A stretch of DNA of 6,558 nucleotides from Chitinispirillaceae bacterium (GTDB taxonomy: Bacteria; Fibrobacterota; Chitinivibrionia; Chitinivibrionales; Chitinispirillaceae). How positions within the stretch are numbered: position 1 is the stretch's first letter; each line of letters opens with the position of its first letter. The DNA lies in the NCBI GenBank assembly GCA_016926315.1, contig JAFGOU010000021.1, positions 1 through 6,558 of the forward strand, in the 5' to 3' direction. Positions 1-5,949 of this stretch are shown piece by piece. The position numbers and the translations under genes were made by a program. The notes under the pieces are model-generated. The model saw nothing but the letters and a program-made list of their open reading frames with translations. It did not search any database and was not told where the DNA came from.

Positions 1-1497
1 CAACCGATTGCTGCTCGCGGTCGCGATGGTTCGTTCGAGTTCCGCTTCGGCGACCGTAAGGCCGAACGTGGTGATGTCGGCGTCAAAGTCAGTGCCGTCG
101 AACGCGAGCAGGACGGTGCAATGGGTGTCGTCGATCCATGTCACCCCCGAAACCGTGCAGCCGGCTGGCGCATCGGTGAGCATAATGCTGGCGGAAGCGA
201 TCTGATTATCGGCGAACCGGTCGTTGCTCACGGTAACGGTGATGCTCCGGCCGCCGAGTGTCGACTCGGTGAGTGCCTGGTCGGCGGCAATGGTGACGGC
301 GGGTAGCGAGGCACGGGCGAGGACGACCTCGCCCCGGTCGGGAACAGCCTTTACCAGCGCGTATTTGTCGCCGTAATGCTCCACGATGGTTACCGCTACC
401 GGCTGCCCGTTCTGTATGGCCGCCACCGACTCCCAGGCGTTGTCGATCCGCACCTTTACCGTGAGTGGATAGTCGAACACGGCGTCGTTCATGGAATCGG
501 TGACCGCAAAGGTGAGGTGCTCCAAGGTGACGCCGGTAACGGTGAGCTTTTTCGTATCGCGCTCCTGCCCGTATTTCGCCGCGTCGACATAACGCGCGAC
601 CCACAGGTCGGCCTCGCGCTGCTTGATATAGTCGAAATACTTCTTATGCACGACCGTGTCCTCGATGCCGTGCCAGAGCGCTACGTTCCATCCACGCCAG
701 AACTGGAGTTCGTCGTCGGTGCGGTCGATGAGGTAATCGATCCAGGCGGTGTCGTCCATGGTGCCACAGTAGGTGTTCATATACGAAGTTCGGTTGACTT
801 TGTTTGGCCTTCCGGTGGTGCCGCGGGCGGCGATATAGTAGCTGGCGGCGATCGACGGATCGTGCTCGTATGAGTAGAACCATGTAGTGCCGCCGCCATG
901 CTCCCACGCCTGGTAGGGATCGTGGCCGCTGTAAGCCAGGGTCAGGCACTGGTTGCCTGGAATGGAGTCCCGGATGTCTTTTTGGGACTGAAAATACTCC
1001 TTATCGGCGGTGCAGCAGGTGGTGCGGCTGGTATCGAGCGTCGTATCGATGGGGCACGAGTATGGGGCGGCCGGACTGCTGCAATAGCCATGAGTAAACG
1101 TATGCGAGGAGACTTCATGGCCCCGGCCGTGAATGTAACGGTAGTCGTCCCATGAGCCGTAGGCGTCGATACTGAAACCGCGGTTGGCATAGTCGGTGAT
1201 CATGAACCAGCTCATGCGCCAGCCGCGTGACTCCATCTGGTCGAGCCACCAGTCGATGTTCGCGGCGTCGCCGTCGTCGAGGGTAAAGGAGACCGCGGCC
1301 ATTTTATCGTCGGGCCAGAGGCAGACGTCGGCTTCACCGACGCTTGCCGGCCAGACCCGGTCGGTGACGGTGAAGCGGGGATCCTCGCTATTGGACTCGG
1401 AAAATTCGTAGGGGAGGTTGGGCCTCTGGAGGGGATCAAGTGCGAATACCGGGCAGGAAATAACACTGGCGGCAAGAAACATAACCGTTCGCGACAT
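1..1497 (-). CDS. Secreted polysaccharide deacetylase (CE4/NodB fold) with Ig-like C-terminal module, 3' end outside window
   Basis: Translating the minus strand from ATG at 1497 gives 499 codons with no stop before the left edge, so the protein is partial. Residues 1-19 form a short signal peptide (hydrophobic stretch 5-14, likely cleavage after VFA), so it should be exported. The NodB-type motifs appear in order: FTLDDG at 71-76 (D74 the likely catalytic base, D75 a metal ligand), SHTFTH at 131-136 (H132 and H136 metal ligands), an arginine segment AARGTTGRP at 223-231, and LWHG at 274-277. This family removes N- or O-acetyl groups from polysaccharides such as chitin, xylan or peptidoglycan; the substrate here is unknown. 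Residues 139-184 form a Cys-containing insertion (C139, C148, C161, C162, C184). From about 315 the protein becomes beta-rich, and 400-487 resembles an Ig-like module. The start is supported by a Shine-Dalgarno AAAGGGAG six bases upstream. The gene reads away from the neighbouring transposase element. Confidence 0.85.
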   Translation of the reverse strand, partial: MSRTVMFLAASVISCPVFALDPLQRPNLPYEFSESNSEDPRFTVTDRVWPASVGEADVCLWPDDKMAAVSFTLDDGDAANIDWWLDQMESRGWRMSWFMITDYANRGFSIDAYGSWDDYRYIHGRGHEVSSHTFTHGYCSSPAAPYSCPIDTTLDTSRTTCCTADKEYFQSQKDIRDSIPGNQCLTLAYSGHDPYQAWEHGGGTTWFYSYEHDPSIAASYYIAARGTTGRPNKVNRTSYMNTYCGTMDDTAWIDYLIDRTDDELQFWRGWNVALWHGIEDTVVHKKYFDYIKQREADLWVARYVDAAKYGQERDTKKLTVTGVTLEHLTFAVTDSMNDAVFDYPLTVKVRIDNAWESVAAIQNGQPVAVTIVEHYGDKYALVKAVPDRGEVVLARASLPAVTIAADQALTESTLGGRSITVTVSNDRFADNQIASASIMLTDAPAGCTVSGVTWIDDTHCTVLLAFDGTDFDADITTFGLTVAEAELERTIATASSNRL

Positions 1498-1503
1498 TGC
1501 GCA

Positions 1504-1511
1504 CTCCCTTT
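1504..1511 (-). promoter_or_regulatory. Ribosome binding site of the deacetylase gene
   Basis: On the minus strand the sequence AAAGGGAG ends six bases before ATG 1497. It is the strongest Shine-Dalgarno match in the window and fixes the start that gives a complete signal peptide. Confidence 0.7.
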
Positions 1512-1543
1512 GCAGAAAGACTGTTATTGGCACGTCAGACATG

Positions 1544-1562
1544 TTCTCTGGCCCACAGAGAA
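1544..1562. repeat. 19-bp perfect dyad in the deacetylase leader (possible operator or 5'-UTR hairpin)
   Basis: TTCTCTG and CAGAGAA are perfect inverted repeats of 7 bp around a 5-base centre (GCCCA), 47-65 bases upstream of the deacetylase start. The size and placement would suit a dimeric repressor or activator site, or a hairpin in the leader transcript. No run of T follows it in either direction, so it is not a typical intrinsic terminator. The function is inferred from position only. Confidence 0.35.
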
Positions 1563-1614
1563 AACTTATGGAAAAAATACCTTACCGGCAAACGCATTAG
1601 CCAAGAAAACCAAG

Positions 1615-1639
1615 GGGACGGTGATAGTTTAGTAGTTTA
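1615..1639. repeat. Left inverted repeat of the RAYT element
   Basis: The plus strand starts GGGACGGTGATAG and continues with two TAGTTTA-type units. Its reverse complement matches 2610-2634 at 23 of 25 positions, differing only at the 10th and 18th base. The transposase stop codon TAA (1637-1639) lies inside this repeat, so coding and terminal sequence overlap. Confidence 0.8.
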
Positions 1640-2593
1640 AAGCCTGGGATCCATCGCATAAGTTTCCCCCAAAGAGATCATGACCGACACCGACGGAGAA
1701 CTGATGCCAAGGTATCTGGATATCGCTATAACTGAATAATGATACTGGCGGTTGCAGATGAACGAAAAGACTTTTCGCGCCTGAGAGCGGCGACCATTCC
1801 TGCTTCTCTTCTTAATTTCACCTTTGACAAGTCCATATCGTTCAGACACCTTTTCCGCAATGTCATCAAGAGATACCCGCTCCTTCGCATAACGCGCCAG
1901 ACGAACCTTCCGCTCATTATCCGCTGCCAATGCTCTGGAAACAAACTCCCTGTTTCCGATCACCCAGCACCCTGGTTGGTAATGACTTTCTCTCTGCCGA
2001 TTACTATTACGAATGACCTCGAACAATTCGCTCTCGTTGCCGATACCCTTTTCTAAAAACCGCCGGTAGTCTACCACCGCCTTTTCGTGGCTACGGCCAA
2101 AACGTGCTAAAACATCTCGGGTATCCTGTATGTTCCACGACCTGGAACCGGAAAGAATCGAATGGCCGGTCCAAGGGAATGAATCAAGTTCCTTCAGGGT
2201 TTTACAGATACCAGCCCTGACCGGATTCAGGTGGATATAGCGGATCATTTCTTCGAGATATCTCTGATCCTAGGTTACTATTGATTTATATCGGTCCTGA
2301 AACAGGTACCCTCTGGTACCTGTTTTCTTCCTGAAGTACTAAGCGTAGCAGCCATTAAGAAGCCGCATAAAACCGCCAAGCGGGTTATGATTGACACGAA
2401 CGAGAAGATGACAATGATTTTCCATGAGGCACCATGCATATAGCTGGTACTGTTTTCTTCCAAGCAGTCGTTCGAGCAGGTGGAGGAAATATGTTCGGTC
2501 ATCAGTATCGAGAAAAATCGGCCGCCCCTCAATGCCGCGGGACATGAGGTGATGAACGGCTCCGATAACGGTGATTCTGGCTTTTCGGGGCAT
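1637..2593 (-). pseudogene. RAYT-type HUH/Y1 transposase with DnaA-C-like tail, interrupted by two in-frame TAG codons
   Basis: One frame of 319 codons runs from ATG 2593 to TAA 1637, broken only by TAG at codon 85 (2339-2341) and codon 108 (2270-2272). Residues 1-84 hold the N-terminal Y1 domain, with HHLMSRG at 14-20 and the HUH motif in WCLMENHCHLLV (H60 and H62). The catalytic tyrosine is expected near Y83 or Y86, directly beside the first TAG. RYIHLNPVRAG, a hallmark of this family, starts at codon 118. The last roughly 80 residues resemble the helix-turn-helix C-terminal domain of DnaA, with the turn helix near ISRYLGISSPSVS, as seen in many RAYT proteins. Such enzymes act on single-stranded DNA at palindromic ends. 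At both TAG sites glutamine (CAG) would suit the surrounding sequence, so two C-to-T changes explain them. Pseudogene is the default call; readthrough is possible. No clear ribosome binding site precedes the start. Confidence 0.8.
2300..2325 (-). repeat. Perfect 11-bp hairpin inside the transposase frame
   Basis: AAACAGGTACC and GGTACCTGTTT pair perfectly over 11 bp around a 4-base loop. On the transposase message the stem begins 13 bases after the first TAG codon. It lies over codons for the conserved TG..GYLFQ segment, so part of the symmetry may come from protein constraint. It could be a chance palindrome, a translational signal, or a transposase recognition structure. Confidence 0.5.
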
Positions 2594-2609
2594 GTGACAA
2601 TATATATCA

Positions 2610-2634
2610 TAAACTATTAAACTACCACCGTCCC
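2610..2634. repeat. Right inverted repeat of the RAYT element
   Basis: Ends with CTACCACCGTCCC on the plus strand and is the inverted partner of 1615-1639 (23 of 25 bases). It lies 16 bases upstream of the transposase start codon, so it may overlap the transposase promoter region. Confidence 0.8.
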
Positions 2635-2636
2635 TA

Positions 2637-2663
2637 TTTTTTTAAGCACCTATTTTAAAAAAA
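2637..2663. repeat. A/T-only inverted repeat between the RAYT element and the zinc-ribbon gene
   Basis: TTTTTTTAA (2637-2645) and TTAAAAAAA (2655-2663) pair perfectly over 9 bp around a 9-base loop. It lies just outside the right inverted repeat and just upstream of the zinc-ribbon gene. It may be part of the insertion target, an A-tract upstream of a promoter, or a weak terminator. Confidence 0.4.
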
Positions 2664-2667
2664 ATCA

Positions 2668-2673
2668 TACAAT
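2668..2673 (+). promoter_or_regulatory. Possible -10 element TACAAT for a leaderless transcript
   Basis: TACAAT matches the sigma-70 -10 consensus at 5 of 6 bases and lies 8 bases before ATG 2682, so transcription would begin at or next to the start codon. The -35 region at 2645-2650 is a poor match. No Shine-Dalgarno sequence precedes the ATG, which agrees with a leaderless message but does not prove it. Confidence 0.3.
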
Positions 2674-2681
2674 ACCTCTAT

Positions 2682-3041
2682 ATGGGCCTTTGTTCAAAAT
2701 GCCAGAAAACAAAATCTCTTGAAAACATGACGTTAATCAAAGGCGATTATATATGCCAGGAGTGCCTGCCGATAACGACCGGCGCAGCAAAGCCAACCCT
2801 GGTCTCACGCCTTTTCGGTACGATGACGAAATTTTTGCTTTCCGCCTCGGTCGGATTGTTTATCTGGATCGCGGTATCCTTTGCTTTTTCCCTGTTCGAA
2901 GCGCCGGCCATCTGTTTTCTCTCCCTTGTTGTCCTGCTTCTTGGCTGTGGACTTGCCGGCATTTTCTTCTTTGATCAGGTTCTGGAAAAAGGGTTCGGCT
3001 ATTTCTGCGATACGTTCGACATCGAAAAGTTTGAAAACTGA
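2682..3041 (+). CDS. Small zinc-ribbon protein with two membrane helices
   Basis: The 119-residue product starts with a likely zinc ribbon: C4-x2-C7 and C25-x2-C28, separated by 17 residues. A linker leads to two hydrophobic segments, about 50-71 and 76-97, so the protein should be an inner-membrane hairpin with the ribbon on one face. A short C-terminal tail with charged residues ends in KFEN. No specific family or enzymatic motif is recognised. The start at 2682 is chosen because it keeps the first CxxC pair; there is no clear ribosome binding site. The TGA stop is one base away from the ATG of the glycosyltransferase, which implies co-transcription and possibly translational coupling. Base composition is somewhat more A+T-rich than that of the downstream genes. 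Confidence 0.75.
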   Translation: MGLCSKCQKTKSLENMTLIKGDYICQECLPITTGAAKPTLVSRLFGTMTKFLLSASVGLFIWIAVSFAFSLFEAPAICFLSLVVLLLGCGLAGIFFFDQVLEKGFGYFCDTFDIEKFEN

Positions 3042-3042
3042 C

Positions 3043-4335
3043 ATGAATATCCTCTCTCTCGGCACTCCCCTGTTTTCTTCCCACTGGCGCGCGGCCGGGC
3101 ACCGGGTGCTGGTGGTGGCCGATGTTCCGCTGACCGCTCATGAGGACAACCGGCCGTTTGATTTTTTTAGGGAACCGGCATCATGTGCCATGCGCATTGC
3201 TGCGATTACCTACGATTTCCGGCCCGATGTTATTTTCCAGGGCGACCATTCAACCCCGCTCATCCATGCCGGCCTTGAAGAAATGAATGTTCCAAAGGCA
3301 TGGTACGCCATCGATACCCACCTTCATCTGACCTGGCACCGTCATTACGCCGCACTGTTCGACCGCCTTTTCTGCGCGCAGCAGAATATGGTCCCGCTCA
3401 TGTCCGGGTATCACCCGAATCCGCAGTGGCTCCCGGTCTTCTGCCGGAACTCATCGGCGTTCATGCCGTGGGCGCAGCGCAACCACGATGTCGCGTTTGT
3501 CGGAACGCTCGACCCGGCCAGAAATCCTCGGCGTTTGGAACTGTTCGATTCTTTGCGACAGAAAGGAGTTCACGTTCACCTCGCGACCGGCGACTATTCC
3601 CCGGTGTACCAATCGAGCAGGATCGTGGTCAACCAGGCGGTGCATAACGACCTGAACCTGCGCGTGTTCGAGGCCATGGGGTGCGGCAGCCTGCTGGTCA
3701 CCGACCGGATTACCCATTCGCTTCAGGAACTGTTCGACGAAGGCCGCGACTACCTTGCCTATTCGTCCGGCGACGCGGACGACTGCGCGGAAAAAATAGC
3801 CTGGGCACTGCAACACCCGGCTGAAGCGAAGGGAATGGCGCATTCCGGTCACGCTAAAGTCCTGGAGCGCCACTGCGAGAAGCACCGCGCCGCGCAGGTC
3901 CTGGAAACGCTCCAATCGCTTGCCGCAACCGCCCCGCAAAAGACGATGGACCCCGATACCCGCGCCGCGCACCTTGCCTGGACCTGCGATTACTGCTCGC
4001 GGCTCGCGTTGCCGGAGTCCCTGACCGCTTTTTTTGCGGGACAGGCGGAGCTCCATGCCGCGCGGGGACGAACGAGCATTCAGGGCAGGCCATGGACGCT
4101 CCTGGTATCCGCCGGACAAGCACTTAACAAAAAAAACATCCCTCTGGCGAACGCGCTGCTCTCACAGATAGCGGAACTTCCTCCTGAAAGGGAGTTCAGG
4201 GTCAGGCACTGGGAGCTCAGGGTGAAAACGCTTCTTCTGGCAGGCTGGAGCGCTCAGGCGCGGGAGGTCGCCGGTGCCGCGCTGAAGGAGTTTCCGGACG
4301 AAAAGGAGCTGCGGGTTTTCCAATACTTCGCTTGA
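3043..4335 (+). CDS. CgeB-type glycosyltransferase with helical C-terminal extension
   Basis: The 430-residue product begins MNILSLGTPLFSS at 3043. The frame is open further upstream (to 2881), but that would overlap the zinc-ribbon gene by more than 150 bp and add a sequence unlike the family. Residues 1-150 look like the N-terminal Rossmann-type half of CgeB-like enzymes (GHRVLVV at 19-25; FRPDVIFQGDHS at 59-70). Residues 150-290 match the C-terminal donor-binding half (glycosyl transferases group 1): AFVGTLD at 151-157, then NDLNLRVFEAMGCGSLLVTD at 202-221, with E210 the likely nucleotide-sugar contact, and a following LQELFDEG..Y. Residues 300-430 form an alpha-helical region, possibly TPR-like. 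The family transfers sugars to surface structures, spore coat or flagellin; donor and acceptor are unknown. No signal peptide, so cytoplasmic. Confidence 0.8.
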   Translation: MNILSLGTPLFSSHWRAAGHRVLVVADVPLTAHEDNRPFDFFREPASCAMRIAAITYDFRPDVIFQGDHSTPLIHAGLEEMNVPKAWYAIDTHLHLTWHRHYAALFDRLFCAQQNMVPLMSGYHPNPQWLPVFCRNSSAFMPWAQRNHDVAFVGTLDPARNPRRLELFDSLRQKGVHVHLATGDYSPVYQSSRIVVNQAVHNDLNLRVFEAMGCGSLLVTDRITHSLQELFDEGRDYLAYSSGDADDCAEKIAWALQHPAEAKGMAHSGHAKVLERHCEKHRAAQVLETLQSLAATAPQKTMDPDTRAAHLAWTCDYCSRLALPESLTAFFAGQAELHAARGRTSIQGRPWTLLVSAGQALNKKNIPLANALLSQIAELPPEREFRVRHWELRVKTLLLAGWSAQAREVAGAALKEFPDEKELRVFQYFA

Positions 4336-4432
4336 AATCCAGGCGCGACAATGGCGCGACCTACGGGGAGAATAGCGGTATCGGTCGTTGGCCGCCTCTC
4401 CGCCCTGAACCGTTGTCCATGCGCCGAATCAT

Positions 4433-4462
4433 TTGCATGGCAACCGGATTCCCGCTTATATT
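4433..4462 (+). promoter_or_regulatory. Candidate sigma-70 promoter of the rlmN homologue
   Basis: TTGCAT at 4433-4438 (weak -35, 3 of 6) and TATATT at 4457-4462 (-10, 5 of 6) are 18 bases apart. Predicted initiation around 4469 would leave a leader of about 22 bases before ATG 4492, with a weak AGG ribosome binding site at 4482-4484. This supports transcription separate from the glycosyltransferase gene and argues against the upstream ATG at 4351. Confidence 0.35.
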
Positions 4463-4491
4463 TCACCGCGGAACTTTTTCCAGGTACCATA

Positions 4492-5622
4492 ATGGTCGAT
4501 CAACATGCATCCGACGGTTCTGAAAATGCACCCCGCATCCGCCTCAAAAACCTGCCCCTGCACGAACTTCGTTCCCGTCTCCTTGCCATGGGAGAACCCG
4601 CGTTCCGCGCGACGCAGGTGATCAAATGGACCTACCAGAAACGGGTCGGTTCGTTCGACGCGATGAACAACATCGCCAAAACGACCCGTACCGCCCTTGC
4701 CGCGACGTTTACTCTGGATAAACTCGATGCGCGAATCTTCCTCACCTCGACCCGGCGAGACGCCGTCAAATTCGGGTTTGCCCTGCTCGACTCTCCCCAT
4801 ATCGCCGAAAGCGTGCTGCTTATCGACGGTGACCGTCGCACCGCCTGCCTTTCGAGCCAGCTCGGGTGCGGCCTCGGATGCACGTTCTGTGAAACCGGAC
4901 GGCTGGGATTCATCAGGAACCTTACGCAGGACGAAATACTGGGCCAGCTTATCGGCATCAACGACTATCAGGAAAAACAGGGCGACAAAGCGGTCACGAA
5001 TATCGTTTTTATGGGCATGGGAGAAGCGCTTTCAAATTTCGACGCGTTCCGGTCAAGCCTCGCCATCATCATGGACAACGACGCCTTCAACATCGGCGGG
5101 AGGCGGATCACGGTCTTCACAGCGGGCGTGGTCCCTTCGATCGACCGTCTCATCGCCGAAAACCTGAATATCGGTCTTGCCATCTCGCTGAACGCCTGCT
5201 CGAACGACAAGCGGAGTGCGATCATGCCGATCAATAAAAAGTACCCGATCGAAACGCTCGTTGCCGCGGCCCGGCGGTATTTTGAAAAAACCGGACGACG
5301 TGTCACGTTTGAGTATGTCGTTGTAGCGGGAGAAACCGACACCGAAGAGGCGGCGCACGCCCTTTTCGCCCTGCTGGGAGACGTGACCTGCAAGATCAAC
5401 CTTATTCCGCTCAACCCGGTATCAGGCGGCAAGGTGGCCTCACCTTCGAATCAACGGATCGAGCGGTTCTCCGATCTTCTGCATCGTCTCGGATTGAGCG
5501 CCACCATACGATCGAGCCGGGGAGCGGATATCCAGGGCGCCTGCGGTCAATTGACAGCACGGGAGATAACCGCGACGGGAGGACGCTTTCAGCGTCCGAG
5601 ATATGACTCAGCAGGGCGCTGA
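4492..5622 (+). CDS. rlmN: RlmN/Cfr-family radical SAM 23S rRNA (adenine-2503) methyltransferase, divergent
   Basis: The 376-residue product has the full RlmN layout. An N-terminal helical RNA-binding region carries GEPAFRATQVIKWTYQK at 34-50. The radical SAM cluster motif is C126-x3-C130-x2-C133. C119 and C351 (in ACGQL) correspond to the two catalytic cysteines of the family; C351 would be the methyl-carrying one. PCKINLIPLNP-type sequence is present at 299-309. RlmN methylates C2 of A2503 in 23S rRNA and also tRNA position 37. Several conserved positions differ: GEP is GEA at 177-179 (as in Cfr), ISLHA is ISLNA at 231-235, and the usual STxG is FTAG at 209-212. It could therefore be a paralogue with altered substrate. 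The start at 4492 is preferred over ATG 4351 because the family begins here and a promoter lies in between. Confidence 0.85.
   Translation: MVDQHASDGSENAPRIRLKNLPLHELRSRLLAMGEPAFRATQVIKWTYQKRVGSFDAMNNIAKTTRTALAATFTLDKLDARIFLTSTRRDAVKFGFALLDSPHIAESVLLIDGDRRTACLSSQLGCGLGCTFCETGRLGFIRNLTQDEILGQLIGINDYQEKQGDKAVTNIVFMGMGEALSNFDAFRSSLAIIMDNDAFNIGGRRITVFTAGVVPSIDRLIAENLNIGLAISLNACSNDKRSAIMPINKKYPIETLVAAARRYFEKTGRRVTFEYVVVAGETDTEEAAHALFALLGDVTCKINLIPLNPVSGGKVASPSNQRIERFSDLLHRLGLSATIRSSRGADIQGACGQLTAREITATGGRFQRPRYDSAGR
5581..5597. repeat. Hairpin in the tail of the rlmN homologue
   Basis: GGACGC and GCGTCC pair over 6 bp around TTTCA. An overlapping alternative pairs TCAGCG (5589-5594) with CGCTGA (5617-5622). 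The hairpin is placed just beyond the stop of the minus-strand gene and close to the stop of the rlmN homologue, so it could end transcripts from either side, but neither strand has a T-run after it. Confidence 0.25.
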
Positions 5623-5892
5623 AAAATGGTCGTGCCAGAATCCGGAGAAGGAAAACTCGAGCGCATCGGCAAACCCGACCCAGTCGCCCCGCTTCTGCGC
5701 CTGAAACATCTCGTCAAGATGCCGCGTCGCCTGCGCGAGCACGTCGGCCGGCACGGTCCCGCGGGAAAGTTCGACCTGGACTAGAAGAAGCGCGCGATTC
5801 AGAAGCGACGCGGCTGCAGCGTAGTCGCCTACGCGGGCGCAATGCACGATGTCGACAAAGAGTTTCGAAAGATTCTCCCGTTGTTTCATCAT
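5608..5892 (-). CDS. Small helical protein of unknown function
   Basis: A 94-residue product starting at ATG 5892 (TTG 5901 and ATG 5889 are alternatives; a weak AAAAAG lies just before 5892). It is predicted almost wholly alpha-helical, with helices about 4-20, 23-44, 49-68 and 71-85, no signal peptide, no membrane segment and no catalytic motif. The pattern of a helical protein ending in AQKRGDWVGFADALEF recalls small hypothetical proteins beside flagellin-glycosylation genes, but this is an impression from memory. It converges with the rlmN homologue and their 3' ends overlap by 15 bp. It is transcribed divergently from the protein at 5950, 57 bp away. Its codon pattern and amino-acid composition look like those of a real gene. 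Confidence 0.6.
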   Translation of the reverse strand: MMKQRENLSKLFVDIVHCARVGDYAAAASLLNRALLLVQVELSRGTVPADVLAQATRHLDEMFQAQKRGDWVGFADALEFSFSGFWHDHFSAPC

Positions 5893-5949
5893 CTTTTTCA
5901 ATCATATATATTTTGTCAAAAAAGGTAAAGGTGAATCTCCGCGAGCCCC

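Larger units (their letters stand above)
1615..2634 (-). mobile_element. REP-associated tyrosine transposase (RAYT, IS200-like HUH) element bounded by inverted repeats
   Basis: A transposase frame on the minus strand (1637-2593) is enclosed by near-identical 25-bp inverted repeats at 1615-1639 and 2610-2634. The frame encodes an HUH/Y1 single-strand transposase of the REP-associated type. The interval is visibly richer in A+T than the genes on either side, consistent with acquisition from elsewhere. No flanking target duplication was recognised, which is expected for HUH elements. The element lies between the divergently reading deacetylase and zinc-ribbon genes. The outer boundaries are taken from the repeats and could extend a few bases further. 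Confidence 0.75.

Noticed and set aside
206..1190. Several open frames on both strands inside the deacetylase gene
   Set aside because: The deacetylase frame has an uninterrupted 499 codons with all family motifs; the others are shadows.
1450..1461. Lipobox-like VISC at residues 12-15 of the deacetylase
   Set aside because: The hydrophobic stretch before it is very short and a normal signal peptidase I site (VFA) follows at residue 19, so a lipoprotein is less likely.
2248..2276. GGATCA/TGATCC inverted repeat around the second TAG codon
   Set aside because: Short stem with a long loop; not distinguishable from chance.
2881..3042. Upstream extension of the glycosyltransferase frame to ATG 2881
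   Set aside because: It would overlap the zinc-ribbon gene in another frame and add a sequence unlike CgeB-type enzymes; ATG 3043 directly follows the upstream stop.
3451..4119. Long open frame (222 codons) on the minus strand
   Set aside because: It is antisense to the glycosyltransferase, has arginine-rich low-meaning sequence and no recognisable motif; it is a shadow of a GC-rich gene.
4342..4360. Direct repeat GGCGCGAC-AAT-GGCGCGAC
   Set aside because: Only two 8-bp units in a GC-rich gap; no known signal and easily due to chance.
4351..4491. Upstream start at ATG 4351 for the rlmN homologue
   Set aside because: The extra 47 residues have no counterpart in the family, and a plausible promoter lies within this stretch.
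5914..5919. TTGACA hexamer on the minus strand as a -35 for the small helical protein
   Set aside because: At normal spacing the -10 would fall on the start codon and does not match the consensus.
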